NCBI RefSeq assembly: GCF_002116905.1
Contig: NZ_CP015118.1
Coordinates: forward strand, 1,302,001 to 1,366,000
Length of the DNA: 64,000 nt
Reading direction: 5' to 3'
Origin: Piscinibacter gummiphilus
Lineage (GTDB): Bacteria > Pseudomonadota > Gammaproteobacteria > Burkholderiales > Burkholderiaceae_C
Shown: in pieces, positions 53,541 through 62,197 of the stretch
How positions within the stretch are numbered: position 1 is the stretch's first letter
How the letters are laid out: each line of letters starts with the position of its first letter
Notes under the pieces: generated by a model
The model's database searches: none
What the model was told of the DNA's origin: nothing
Seen by the model: the letters and a program-made list of their open reading frames with translations, nothing else
Program-made: the position numbers and the translations under genes

Positions 53541-54359
53541 TCATCGGCGAACTTCCCGCTGGAAGATCTCCAGGCTCTTCTTCTTCGCCGCGATGAACGC
53601 GGGTTCGGACAGCGTGGACACCGTTCTGGGGCGCGCATCCTCGTAGTGCAAGATCTCTGCCACCTTCGTGGGGCGCTTGGTCAGCAGGAGCACCTGGTCG
53701 GCGAGGTACACGGCCTCCTCCAGATCGTGCGAAACCAGCACCATCGTGGTGCCGGTCTGCATGAACACCTCCTGCAGCTTCTCGCGGATGAACAGAGTCA
53801 TCTCGAAGTCGAGCGCCGAGAACGGTTCGTCGAGGAACAGCACCTCGGGCCCGGGGGCCAGCGCCCGCATGATCGACGCGGTCTGCTGCTGGCCGCCCGA
53901 CAGCTCGTACGGGTAGCGGTTCAGGTCGAACTTGACGTCGAAGGACGCCACCAGCTCGGCCATGCGCCGGTCCACCTCGGCCTTGGAGCGGCCCTCCAGC
54001 TTGAGCGGGTAGGCGATGTTGTCGATGGTGCGCATCCACGGGAACATCGCCTCGCGGTAGTTCTGGAACACGTAGCCGATCTTCGTGTCCTTCAGCGACT
54101 TGCCGTCGAACAGGATCTCGCCCGCGTCGATCGGGATCAGGCCGGAGATCATGTTGATCAGCGTCGACTTGCCGCAGCCGTTCGGCCCGAACACCGAGAC
54201 GATCTTGCCCTTCGGGATGTCGAGGTCGAAGTTCTCGTAGAGCGGCCAGCCGGCGAAGTACTTCGTCAGGCCGCGGATGGTGATGTGCGTGCCGGCGGGG
54301 CCGGGCACGAAGGGGCGTTGCGGCACGTCGGCCACGACGGGGGCGTTGAGCACTTCCAT
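53541..54359 (-). CDS. ABC transporter ATPase, SsuB/TauB type
   Basis: A 272-residue ATPase. FGPNGCGKSTLINM (Walker A), LSGGQQQTASIMRAL (signature) and VLFLDEPFSALD (Walker B) are complete. The Asp-Glu pair and the SHDLEEAVYLADQ switch are in place. It belongs to the nitrate/sulphonate/taurine-like family. It lies between atzG and the permease, so the transporter probably imports the pathway substrate. Confidence 0.92.
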   Translation of the reverse strand: MEVLNAPVVADVPQRPFVPGPAGTHITIRGLTKYFAGWPLYENFDLDIPKGKIVSVFGPNGCGKSTLINMISGLIPIDAGEILFDGKSLKDTKIGYVFQNYREAMFPWMRTIDNIAYPLKLEGRSKAEVDRRMAELVASFDVKFDLNRYPYELSGGQQQTASIMRALAPGPEVLFLDEPFSALDFEMTLFIREKLQEVFMQTGTTMVLVSHDLEEAVYLADQVLLLTKRPTKVAEILHYEDARPRTVSTLSEPAFIAAKKKSLEIFQREVRR

Positions 54360-54365
54360 GGCTGC

Positions 54366-55184
54366 TTACCTTCCGCTCCAGTGGACGATGCGCCGTTCGA
54401 TCACGAGGAACAGCACGTTGAGGGCGTAGCCGAGTGCGCCGGCCGACAGGATGGCCGCGTACATGCTCTTCACGTTGAGCACCTGCTGCGCGTCGATGAT
54501 GCGGTGGCCGAGGCCGTTGTCGGAGCCGATGAACATCTCGGCCACGATGACGATCACGAGGGCCATCGACACCGCCGAGCGCAGGCCCACGAAGGTGGCC
54601 TGCAGGCTTTCCCAGATCAGCACGTCCTTGAAGATCTGCCAGTTCGACGCGCCCATCACCTTGGCCGCCATCACCCGCTGCTTGCGCGCGTTCATCACGC
54701 CGTAGGCGCTGTTGAAGACGACGATCAGCAGCGCGCCGAAGGCCGCGATGGCGATCTTGTTGATGTCGGTCACGCCGAAGATCAGCAGGAACAGCGGGAT
54801 CAGCGCCGACGACGGCGTGGAGCGGAAGAAGTCGATCAGGAACTCCACGCTGCGGTACGCGCGTTCGTTGCTGCCGAGCACCACCCCGAGCGGCACGCCG
54901 ACGATCGCCGCGAACGCGAAGGCCTGCAGCGTGCGGCTGACCGTGACGAGGAAGTCGGTCAGCAGCGGGCCGCCGGCCATGCCGGTGACCAGCGCCTCGA
55001 GCGTGGCCAGCGGGGCCGGCAGCAGGATGGCCTTGATGAAGCCGGCCCGCACGACGAGGTCCCAGATCACGAACAGCACGAGCGGCCCGATGACCGGGAG
55101 GAACTTCGACCAGGCGATGCGCTTCGGCGCCACCGAGGCGGTGGACGCGGGCGGCGTCCAGGGGAGGGGAGTGCTCTCGGCCAT
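54366..55184 (-). CDS. ABC transporter permease, SsuC/TauC type
   Basis: A 272-residue permease with about six helices. The conserved loop is KVMGASNWQIFKDVLIWESL. The ATG at 55184 gives the usual length for the family; an in-frame extension to 55505 is read-through of the neighbouring gene in another frame. It is 5 bp from the binding-protein gene stop and 6 bp from the ATPase start. Confidence 0.92.
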   Translation of the reverse strand: MAESTPLPWTPPASTASVAPKRIAWSKFLPVIGPLVLFVIWDLVVRAGFIKAILLPAPLATLEALVTGMAGGPLLTDFLVTVSRTLQAFAFAAIVGVPLGVVLGSNERAYRSVEFLIDFFRSTPSSALIPLFLLIFGVTDINKIAIAAFGALLIVVFNSAYGVMNARKQRVMAAKVMGASNWQIFKDVLIWESLQATFVGLRSAVSMALVIVIVAEMFIGSDNGLGHRIIDAQQVLNVKSMYAAILSAGALGYALNVLFLVIERRIVHWSGR

Positions 55185-55189
55185 GGCGT

Positions 55190-56182
55190 TCAGCCCTTGT
55201 AGAGGAGGGGTTCGACCAGCAGGCGCTTCTCGAAGATGCCCTTGTCCGAGAACAGGTCGTAGAACTTCTGGAAGTACGCGATGTCGCTCGCCTTGAACTC
55301 GTTGTGGAGCATGTACGAGGACATCGGCACCTCGGCGGTGAGCGGGCCGTCGATGGCGGTGTAGCCCTTGAGGAACGGGCGGGCCTCGTCCGGCTTCGTG
55401 CGCACGAGCTCCACGCCGCGCGTGTAGGCGGCGATGTACTTCTTCGCGACGTCCGGGTTCTTCTTGATGAACTCGGTCGTGAGGCTGGCCGCGCCGCCGT
55501 GCCACGGCGCCATCGGGTCGCCGAGGATGTACTTCGCGACCACACCCACCTCGAGCGTGCGGGTGGTGCCGTTCAGGCGCCCCACCGTGCCGCTCGGTTC
55601 GAGGGAGTACACCGCGTCGACCTGGCCGGCCGCGAGCGCGGCGACGTGCTGGCCGATGGGGAGTTCGGTCACGCTCATCGCGCCGGCGCCGGCGCGTTCC
55701 AGCATCGTCTTCGCGAGCGTGACGTTCTGGATCCCGGGACCCGACGCCACCCGCTTGCCCTTCAGCTCGGCGATGGACTTGATGGGGCTGTCCTTCGCGA
55801 CGAGGAACTCGTCGAGCACGTACTTCGCGTTCGTCGGGTTCGTGCAGAAGATCTTCAGCAGGCCCGGCTGGGCGAGTTCGCCGATGGCGAGCGCGGCGGA
55901 CGCGGTGCCGTTGGCGCTGCCCTCGGCGCGGCCCGCCAGCATGGCCTCCATCACCTGCTGTGCGCTCGCGAACTTGAGCGGCTCGACGTCGAGACCCGCC
56001 TCCTTGAAGTAGCCCTTTTCGATGGCGGCGAAGAACGGCAGCCCCGAGGCCACCGGCCAGAAGCCGATGCGGATCTTCGGATTGCCCTGGGCGCGCACGA
56101 GGGCGGGGGCGGCGAGGGCGCCGACACCGGCCGCGGTGGCGGCGAGCAGTTGGCGGCGGCGGGTGGAGATCGTGTCGGTCAT
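55190..56182 (-). CDS. ABC transporter substrate-binding protein, TauA/NMT1 type
   Basis: A 330-residue periplasmic protein with a Tat-like signal (STRRRQLLAATAAGVGALA, ending LVRAQ). The pattern IGFWPVASGLPFFAAIEKGYFKEAGL is the NMT1/TauA family, which binds small sulphonates, pyrimidines or nitrogenous ligands. Its genetic neighbours suggest an urea-like ligand (inference). It follows atzF with a 43-bp gap. Confidence 0.9.
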   Translation of the reverse strand: MTDTISTRRRQLLAATAAGVGALAAPALVRAQGNPKIRIGFWPVASGLPFFAAIEKGYFKEAGLDVEPLKFASAQQVMEAMLAGRAEGSANGTASAALAIGELAQPGLLKIFCTNPTNAKYVLDEFLVAKDSPIKSIAELKGKRVASGPGIQNVTLAKTMLERAGAGAMSVTELPIGQHVAALAAGQVDAVYSLEPSGTVGRLNGTTRTLEVGVVAKYILGDPMAPWHGGAASLTTEFIKKNPDVAKKYIAAYTRGVELVRTKPDEARPFLKGYTAIDGPLTAEVPMSSYMLHNEFKASDIAYFQKFYDLFSDKGIFEKRLLVEPLLYKG

Positions 56183-56225
56183 GCGCGGGTCCTGCGGGCG
56201 GGTGGGGTGGAAGGGAGAGAAGCGA

Positions 56226-58031
56226 TCAACGGGAAGCGAGGTAGGCGCGCCAGCCGCCGAAGCGGCTGATGTCGGTGGCGCCGGCCAGGGCGTGGGCTTC
56301 GGAGACGAAGCCGTGCACCCAGCGGCCGCCATCGAGCTGCACGCTGCCCAGGCCGAGCGGCGGGGGAATCAACGCAAGGAACGAGCCGACCTGGTCCATC
56401 GGCATGTCCCACACCTCGACGGCGATGGCGGTGCCGCCGTCGGTCACGCGCTGCAGCCCGGGCTTGGGCGGCACGGTGCCGGGGAGGGCGTACAGGCGGT
56501 AGTCGGGTGTGGTGAAGGTGGCTTCGACGAAGGTCGCCCCCCGTTCGGTCAGCTGCCCGTTGAGCGGCAGGCCGGTCAGGTGCGCGCCCACCACGACGAG
56601 CGGCAGGCCGGGTGTCGCCGCGGGGCGGCGTGCCGGCGCGGCCGGCGGCAGCGGGTGGCCGACGGCACCCAGGTCGAGTGCGAGGCTGCGCTGCCAGTCG
56701 TCGCCGAAGCGGGCGAGCGCCGCGTCGGCGTTCGCGGGGGCGATGAAGGTCACGCCGAAGGGCAGGCCCGCGGGCGTGAACGCGAACGGCATGGCGAGCG
56801 CGCACCAGCCCAGCAGGTTCACGAAGTTGGTGTACGTGCCGAGCACCGCGTTGGCGCCGATCGGGTCGGCGGCGAGGTCGGCCATGCCGGGATGGCCCGG
56901 CGCGGTGGGGGTCATCAGCAGGTCCACGCCGGTCCACGTGGTGGCGGTGGCCTGCCGCGCGGCTTGCAGCGTGTAGAGGCCGCGGAAGGTGTCGGTGGCC
57001 GAGAACGCGGTGGCCCCTTCGATCACCCGACGCACGGCGGGGTCGAAGGCGTCGGGGTTCGCGGCGAGTTCGGCCTGCACCGCGGCGTGGCGCTCGGCCA
57101 CCCAGGGGCCGCCGTACAGCAGCTCGGCGGTGCGGTGCAGGGGCGAGAAGTCGATCGGCACCACGGTGTGGCCCAGCGCCTTCAGGTGGGCGATGGCTTC
57201 CTCGAAGCGCGCGGCGTAGGCCGGGTCGCCCGTGAACACCGGCGCGGCGGGGACGCCCACGCGCAGCGCGGCACCGAAGCGGGCCGGCCCCGGTTCGAAG
57301 CGGCTGTAGCTGTCCAGTGCGTCGGGGCCTTCCATGACGGCCAGCACCTCGGCGGCGTCGTCCGCCGTCAGCGCGAACACCGAGACACAGTCGATCGAGC
57401 GGCACGCCGGGATCACGCCCCCGGTGCCCACGCGGCCGGGCGTGGGCTTCAGGCCCACGATGTGGTTGAAGCCGGCAGGCACGCGGCCCGAGCCGGCCGT
57501 GTCCGTGCCGAGCGAAAACGGCACCTGGCCCGTGGCCACCACGTAGGCGGAGCCGGAGCTCGAGCCGCCGCTGACCCTCGATGCATCGAACGCGTTGGGC
57601 ACAGCGCCGAACGGCGAGCGGGTGCCGACGAGGCCGGTGGCGAACTGGTCGAGGTTGGTCTTGCCGATGGGAAGGGCACCGGCGTCGGCGAGCCGCTGCA
57701 CGGTCGTGGCGTGGGTGGTGGCGGGGGCCGGGTCCCAGCCGCGGTAGGCCGCGGTGGTGGGCAGGCCGGCGACGTCGATGTTGTCCTTGACGGCGAACGG
57801 CACGCCGAAGAGGGGCAGTCGGTCGAGCAGTGCGGAACCTTCGGCGGCGAGGCGGGTGTCGCACGCGTCGGCGAGGGCGAACAGCTCGTCGTCGCACTTG
57901 CGGGAGATCCAGGCCTGCGGGGCGCCGTCGCGGCTGGCCGCGAGCGCGCGGGCCATGAGCGTCCGCACGGTGATGGTGCCGGTGCGCAGGGCTTGGCGGA
58001 TCTCGGGAAGGGTTCTGGGTTCGTGACTCAT
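56226..58031 (-). CDS. atzF: allophanate hydrolase
   Basis: Hydrolyses allophanate to ammonia and CO2, the end of biuret and cyanurate breakdown. The 601-residue protein has the amidase triad Lys82 (FAVKDNIDVAG), Ser157 (GGSSSGS) and Ser181 (DTAGSGR), with spacing like AtzF (Lys91, Ser165, Ser189 as recalled). The C-terminal domain of about 130 residues (VVGAHLTGLPLNGQL to GWRAYLAS) matches allophanate hydrolases. Start ATG 58031 fits; an upstream ATG at 58058 would leave no room for a leader after the sigma-54 start. First gene of the operon. Confidence 0.93.
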   Translation of the reverse strand: MSHEPRTLPEIRQALRTGTITVRTLMARALAASRDGAPQAWISRKCDDELFALADACDTRLAAEGSALLDRLPLFGVPFAVKDNIDVAGLPTTAAYRGWDPAPATTHATTVQRLADAGALPIGKTNLDQFATGLVGTRSPFGAVPNAFDASRVSGGSSSGSAYVVATGQVPFSLGTDTAGSGRVPAGFNHIVGLKPTPGRVGTGGVIPACRSIDCVSVFALTADDAAEVLAVMEGPDALDSYSRFEPGPARFGAALRVGVPAAPVFTGDPAYAARFEEAIAHLKALGHTVVPIDFSPLHRTAELLYGGPWVAERHAAVQAELAANPDAFDPAVRRVIEGATAFSATDTFRGLYTLQAARQATATTWTGVDLLMTPTAPGHPGMADLAADPIGANAVLGTYTNFVNLLGWCALAMPFAFTPAGLPFGVTFIAPANADAALARFGDDWQRSLALDLGAVGHPLPPAAPARRPAATPGLPLVVVGAHLTGLPLNGQLTERGATFVEATFTTPDYRLYALPGTVPPKPGLQRVTDGGTAIAVEVWDMPMDQVGSFLALIPPPLGLGSVQLDGGRWVHGFVSEAHALAGATDISRFGGWRAYLASR

Positions 58032-58059
58032 CGGGGTGCCCTGAATGTGTGCGTGCATT

Positions 58060-58071
58060 CTTGTATGCAAG
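58060..58071. promoter_or_regulatory. GntR-type operator before atzF
   Basis: CTTGTATGCAAG, an imperfect palindrome matching ten of 12 bases of the motif at 38784-38795. It lies 8 bp downstream of the -12 element on the minus strand, over the predicted start of transcription, and 29 bp before the atzF ATG. Confidence 0.6.
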
Positions 58072-58077
58072 ACGACA

Positions 58078-58093
58078 TGCAGATTGCGTGCCA
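58078..58093 (-). promoter_or_regulatory. sigma-54-type promoter of the atz-like operon
   Basis: Minus-strand TGGCAC-N5-CTGCA with the two key dinucleotides ten bases apart (GG complementary to 58091-58092, GC complementary to 58079-58080). Close to consensus. No enhancer site was clear upstream. Confidence 0.7.
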
Positions 58094-58236
58094 CCGGACG
58101 GAATGCCCGACGTGCTGTCAGCCGAGTCCTACACGGGATGGGCACGGCCACCGACGGCCCGAAGGCATCGCGCCCGCTGCCCGGGTCGCGCGGCCGTTCG
58201 TATCGTTCGTCACCCACTTCCTGAACCGGAGCCGCC

Positions 58237-58722
58237 ATGCCACTTGTCGCCCCGAACCTCGAGTCCGCCCCGATCCCTCCCGCCGTGCTGGCGCGAGGTG
58301 CCTCGCGATCCGCGGGCGATGCCGACAGCGATCGGCAGTTCGTGGCGATGCTGAGGTCCTTCCGGGAAACGGGCGGCCTGGCGCGTGGCGACGAGGTGGC
58401 CGAACTGCTCGCGCAGCGTGGCAGCGGCGACGTCTCGCGGCTGGCGCGCTGGATCGTGTCGCGCGAGGCCATCGGCTTCGACTGGCGCGGCGAGGTGTGG
58501 GTGCCGCTGTTCCAGTTCGAACTGGGTTCGATGACGCTGCGGCCCGAGGCCCGCCAGGTGGCGGCCGAACTGCACGCCGTGTGCGACCCCTGGGCGCTGG
58601 CCGAATGGTTCTCGACGCCCAACGTGTGGCTCGGCGAACGCACCCCGGCCGACGCGCTGCTGACCGACCTGCCCACGGTGCTCGAGGCCGCGCGGGCCGA
58701 CCGCTTCGCCCTCGCGGGCTGA
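58237..58722 (+). CDS. conserved protein with MbcA/ParS/Xre antitoxin-like C-terminus
   Basis: A 161-residue soluble protein. The C-terminal 45 residues (CDPWALAEWFSTPNVWLGERTPADALL) resemble the toxin-binding domain of MbcA/ParS/Xre antitoxins. No HTH pattern is obvious in the first half (DRQFVAMLRSFRETGGLARGDEVAELL). No RES-type toxin gene follows; the next gene is a regulator fusion. It could be a solitary antitoxin-like protein. Function uncertain. Confidence 0.75.
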   Translation: MPLVAPNLESAPIPPAVLARGASRSAGDADSDRQFVAMLRSFRETGGLARGDEVAELLAQRGSGDVSRLARWIVSREAIGFDWRGEVWVPLFQFELGSMTLRPEARQVAAELHAVCDPWALAEWFSTPNVWLGERTPADALLTDLPTVLEAARADRFALAG

Positions 58723-58855
58723 CCGTCCCGCGCGCCGGACGGGCGCGTACAACAAATGAAACAAGGCGGCCGCTCCCGGAAACCCCGGTGAAACCCCCTG
58801 TCGGGACACTGCTTCGTCGACGAAGACGTTCCGAACAACAGAAGGGGAAACCGCC

Positions 58856-58897
58856 ATGACCATCCGTTCGTCCCTCCGCCCTCGCGCGTGCGCGTGA
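58856..58897 (+). CDS. possible 13-residue leader peptide
   Basis: ATG 58856 follows AGAAGGGGA by a good distance and encodes MTIRSSLRPRACA, then TGA. The stop overlaps the GTG of the next gene as GTGA, which would couple translation. The peptide may serve only this purpose. Alternatively it is the remnant of an older gene start. Confidence 0.45.
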   Translation: MTIRSSLRPRACA

Positions 58898-59946
58898 GCA
58901 CGGAGCCCTCGATGGGTCTCGAGTTCGTCCGGGAGGACGCCGGAGGTGCCGGTGCGCCGCCGGCCGCGCGCCGTCCTGCCCCGTTCCGCCAGCACCTCGC
59001 CCATTGCCGCACCGCCGACGGCGTGCGCATCGCCCACGCGGTCGCCGGCCACGGCCCGGCGCTGGTGAAGGCGTCGAACGGTCTCAGCCACCTCGACCTC
59101 GACGCCGCCAGCGCAATCTGGGGCCACACCATCGCCGAGCTGTCGAGCGACCACATGCTCGTGCGCCACGACCGGCGGGGCTGCGGCCTTTCGGCCTGGG
59201 ACGTGACCGCGCCCACACTCGCCGACTGGGTCACCGATCTCGAGGCGGTGGTCGAGGCCCACGGCCTGGAGCGCTTCGCGATGCTCGGGATCTCCGATGG
59301 CGCCGCCGTGGCGCTCGCGTTCGCCGCGCGCCATCCACAGCGAGTGAGCCGCCTCGTGCTCCATGGCGCGTGGGTGCGTCCGGGCGTGCGTTCGCCATGG
59401 ATGGCGGAGACGGACGGCCTGGCCGACCTGCGCGAGGCCGCGACGTCCGCACCGATGGCCGAACGCATGCGCAAGATCGAGGACGCGATCGACCTGGCCG
59501 CGTTGCTCGACCGCGTGCGCTGCCCCACGCTGCTGCTGCACGCGGCGGGCGATCCCGAGGTGCCGCTCGCCGAGGCCGAATGGCTGGTCTCGCACCTGTT
59601 CGATGCCAGGCTCGTGCCGCTCGGCAGCTCGCACCACCTGCCGCAGGCGAGCGAAGCCGCCTGGCCGCAGTGGCTGCGCGAGGTGCGCGGCTTCCTGCCC
59701 CACGAACCCGACGCGTCCTCGCCGCTCGCGACGCTCACCGAGCGCGAGACCGCGGTGGTGGACCTGCTGACCCAGGGCCGCGACAACACCGCCATCGCCC
59801 AGGCGCTCGGCCTCGGCATGAAGACCGTGCGCAACCACGTCAGCAACATCTACCGCAAGCTGGGCACGGGCAACCGCGAACGCACCGCGCTGCTGGCCTA
59901 CGACGCGGGCCTCGGCCGCACGTTCCGGCCCGGGCCCCAAGGGTGA
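58894..59946 (+). CDS. alpha/beta-hydrolase fused to LuxR-type HTH
   Basis: A 350-residue fusion. Residues 35-270 are an alpha/beta-hydrolase: nucleophile-elbow GISDG with Ser134, AAGDPEVPL (acid region) and GSSHHLPQ (His). Residues 280-345 are a GerE/LuxR HTH (LTERETAVVDLLTQGRDNTAIAQALGLG, KTVRNHVSNIYRKLG). It could be a regulator that senses or hydrolyses a small ester. GTG 58894 is coupled to the leader peptide; ATG 58912 is an alternative. Confidence 0.85.
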   Translation: MSTEPSMGLEFVREDAGGAGAPPAARRPAPFRQHLAHCRTADGVRIAHAVAGHGPALVKASNGLSHLDLDAASAIWGHTIAELSSDHMLVRHDRRGCGLSAWDVTAPTLADWVTDLEAVVEAHGLERFAMLGISDGAAVALAFAARHPQRVSRLVLHGAWVRPGVRSPWMAETDGLADLREAATSAPMAERMRKIEDAIDLAALLDRVRCPTLLLHAAGDPEVPLAEAEWLVSHLFDARLVPLGSSHHLPQASEAAWPQWLREVRGFLPHEPDASSPLATLTERETAVVDLLTQGRDNTAIAQALGLGMKTVRNHVSNIYRKLGTGNRERTALLAYDAGLGRTFRPGPQG

Positions 59947-59962
59947 GGTACAAACGCGGACC

Positions 59963-60295
59963 ATGTCCGACGAGTACCAGATCGAAGTCCCCCCGTCCTT
60001 CTACGCGCTCTACACCGATGCGCGCCAGCGGCTGACGGAACCCCTGCGCGTCGTGCGCGACCGCTACGAGGCCTGCGAGGACCTCGCCAACCACCTCGTC
60101 GACCACGCCCGCACGCTGCTGTTCCAGCTGGGCGTGACCGAGGACGACGTGCTCGAGCGCTGCCTGCGCGGCCTCGACACCCCGGAGTCCGGCGTCAGCG
60201 GTCCGGAGGCGCGCTGGGTGGTTCATCGCCTGGCCGAGCTGCTGGGCTGGCCGTTCCTGCCGGACCCCCCGCCCGCACCGGACGCGGAGGGTTGA
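59963..60295 (+). CDS. conserved hypothetical protein
   Basis: A 110-residue, mostly helical acidic protein. QIEVPPSFYALYTDARQRLTEPL and YEACEDLANHLVDHA recur in betaproteobacterial proteins sometimes called ATPase-with-chaperone-activity, but no nucleotide-binding motif is visible. It is 17 bp after the hydrolase-LuxR gene. Function unknown. Confidence 0.75.
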   Translation: MSDEYQIEVPPSFYALYTDARQRLTEPLRVVRDRYEACEDLANHLVDHARTLLFQLGVTEDDVLERCLRGLDTPESGVSGPEARWVVHRLAELLGWPFLPDPPPAPDAEG

Positions 60296-60365
60296 GCCCG
60301 AAGAGAGAGGCGCGTGTCACCGAAACGCGCGAAGATCACGGTCTGAATTCCCCCGGAGCCCCCTC

Positions 60366-61301
60366 GTGTCGCTGCTGCTCGACCTGATCACCCAATACGG
60401 TGTGCTGTTCGTCTTCGGTTGCGTGCTGGTGGAGCAGGCCGGCGTGCCGGTGCCCGCCTACCCCGTGTTCCTCGTGGCCGGGGCCGCCGCGGCCCGGGGC
60501 GAACAGTCCATCGTCGCGCTGGTGGCCACCGCCGTGTTCGCCTGCCTGATCGCCGACGGGCTCTGGTACGCGGCGGGCAAGCGCTTCGGCACGCAGGTGC
60601 TGCGCGGCCTGTGCAAGCTGTCGCTGTCCCAGGACGGCTGCGTGCGCCAGACCGAATCCATCTTCGCGCGCTTCGGCGCGCCGTCGCTCGTGGTGGCGAA
60701 GTTCGTGCCGGGTTTCGCGAGCGTGGCCACGGCGATGGCCGGGTCCACCGGCGTGCGCCGCGTGCCGTTCATCGTGTTCGACGGCATCGGCGCGGCGCTG
60801 TGGTCCGGCGTCGGGCTCGCGCTCGGCTGGCTGTTCGCCAGCGCCATCGAGGACGTGATGACGGTGCTGGGCGAGATGGGCCGGTGGGGGCTGGTGCTGG
60901 TCGCCGTCTTCCTCGCCGCCTTCATCGCGTCGAAGGCCTGGCGCCGCCATCAGTTCCACGCCCAGCTGCGCATGGACCGCATCTCGGTCGAGACCCTGTC
61001 CGACATGCTTGCGAAGGGCGAGACCCCGCTCGTCGTCGACGTGCGCTCGGCCATCACGCGCAACGACGGACGCATCCCGGGAGCCATCGTCTTCAACCAC
61101 GATGCCTGGCCGGAGAACCTGCGGGCCCCCGCGGACGACTCGATGGTGATCGTCTACTGCGCCTGCCCGAACGAGGCCTCGGCCGCGCTGGTGGCGCGCA
61201 AGCTGATGGAGCGCGGCTTCAAGCGCGTGCGCCCGCTGCAGGGGGGGATCGACGCGTGGCGCGCCGCGGGCCTGGCCATCGAGGCCGAAGCGGGGCCATG
61301 A
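60366..61301 (+). CDS. DedA family membrane protein fused to rhodanese
   Basis: A 311-residue fusion. The first 190 residues form a DedA/VTT domain with several helices (FGCVLVEQAGVPVPAYPVFLVAG, ARFGAPSLVVAKFVPGFASVATAMAG). A cytoplasmic rhodanese domain follows (VVDVRSAITRNDGRIPGA, CACPNEASAALVA). The candidate catalytic Cys is in VYCACPNEAS. It may link membrane transport with sulphur-transfer chemistry. Its stop overlaps the AraC gene start (ATGA). Confidence 0.88.
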   Translation: MSLLLDLITQYGVLFVFGCVLVEQAGVPVPAYPVFLVAGAAAARGEQSIVALVATAVFACLIADGLWYAAGKRFGTQVLRGLCKLSLSQDGCVRQTESIFARFGAPSLVVAKFVPGFASVATAMAGSTGVRRVPFIVFDGIGAALWSGVGLALGWLFASAIEDVMTVLGEMGRWGLVLVAVFLAAFIASKAWRRHQFHAQLRMDRISVETLSDMLAKGETPLVVDVRSAITRNDGRIPGAIVFNHDAWPENLRAPADDSMVIVYCACPNEASAALVARKLMERGFKRVRPLQGGIDAWRAAGLAIEAEAGP

Positions 61302-62194
61302 ACCTGCACGACGTTCCCTCGCCGCGGGTGGCCGAGCTGGCCGGGCTGCTGCATCGCCGGGCGCCTGCCGACGGCACCTTCGCCACGGAGGTGCCGCGCC
61401 TCTCGGTGATCCGCCAGTCGTTCTCGGGCGACGAGATGACCCATGCCGTGCACCAGCCGGCGCTGTGCATCGTCGCGCAGGGGGCCAAGCGCGTGCTGCT
61501 GCGCGACGAGGTGTACTCGTACGACGCGTCGCGCTACCTCGTGATTTCCGCCGACCTGCCCGTGAGCGGCCACGTCACGGATGCGACCGCGGCCGAGCCG
61601 TACCTGTGCTTCCGCGTGGACTTCGATCCGGCCGAGGTGTCGGCGGTGGTGATGGCGATGCCGCAGACGCCGTCCCGGCGCCCGCCGGCGACCGCCCGCG
61701 GCCTGTTCACGAGCCCGGCCACCGACGGCATGCTCGACGCGGCGATCCGGCTGATGCGCCTGCTCGACACGCCCGACGACATCCCGATGCTGGCGCCGCT
61801 CGCCATGCAGGAGCTGGTGTACCGCCTGCTGCGCGGCGAGCAGGGCGGTCGCCTCGCCGAGATCGCGCGGGTGGGCAGCCATGCGCACCGCATCGCCAAG
61901 GTGATTCAGTCGCTCAAGGCCCGGTTCGCCGAACCGCTGCGCATCGACGACCTCGCGCGCGACGTCCACATGAGCCCGTCGTCGCTGCACCACCACTTCC
62001 GCGCGGTGACGTCGATGAGTCCGCTGCAGTTCCAGAAGCAGCTGCGCCTGCAGGAAGCGCGCCGGCTGCTGCTGTCCTCCGGCGCGGACGTGGCGAGCGC
62101 CGGGCACCGGGTGGGCTACGAGAGCCCGTCCCAGTTCAGCCGCGAGTACAGCCGGCTGTTCGGCGTGGCGCCGTCGCGCGACGCCCGGCACTGA
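61298..62194 (+). CDS. AraC family transcriptional regulator
   Basis: A 298-residue regulator. The N-terminal ligand domain (AraC_N: VHQPALCIVAQGAKRVLL) is followed by a double HTH (LRIDDLARDVHMSPSSLHHHF, DVASAGHRVGYESPSQFSREYSRLFG). It overlaps the DedA-rhodanese gene by four bases. It converges with an SDR gene, 3 bp between stops, which such regulators often control. Confidence 0.92.
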   Translation: MNLHDVPSPRVAELAGLLHRRAPADGTFATEVPRLSVIRQSFSGDEMTHAVHQPALCIVAQGAKRVLLRDEVYSYDASRYLVISADLPVSGHVTDATAAEPYLCFRVDFDPAEVSAVVMAMPQTPSRRPPATARGLFTSPATDGMLDAAIRLMRLLDTPDDIPMLAPLAMQELVYRLLRGEQGGRLAEIARVGSHAHRIAKVIQSLKARFAEPLRIDDLARDVHMSPSSLHHHFRAVTSMSPLQFQKQLRLQEARRLLLSSGADVASAGHRVGYESPSQFSREYSRLFGVAPSRDARH

Positions 62195-62197
62195 GCC

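Noticed and set aside
58237..58722. A complete toxin-antitoxin pair
   Set aside because: Only the antitoxin-like C-terminal module is seen; the next gene is a hydrolase-LuxR fusion, not a RES or ParT toxin.
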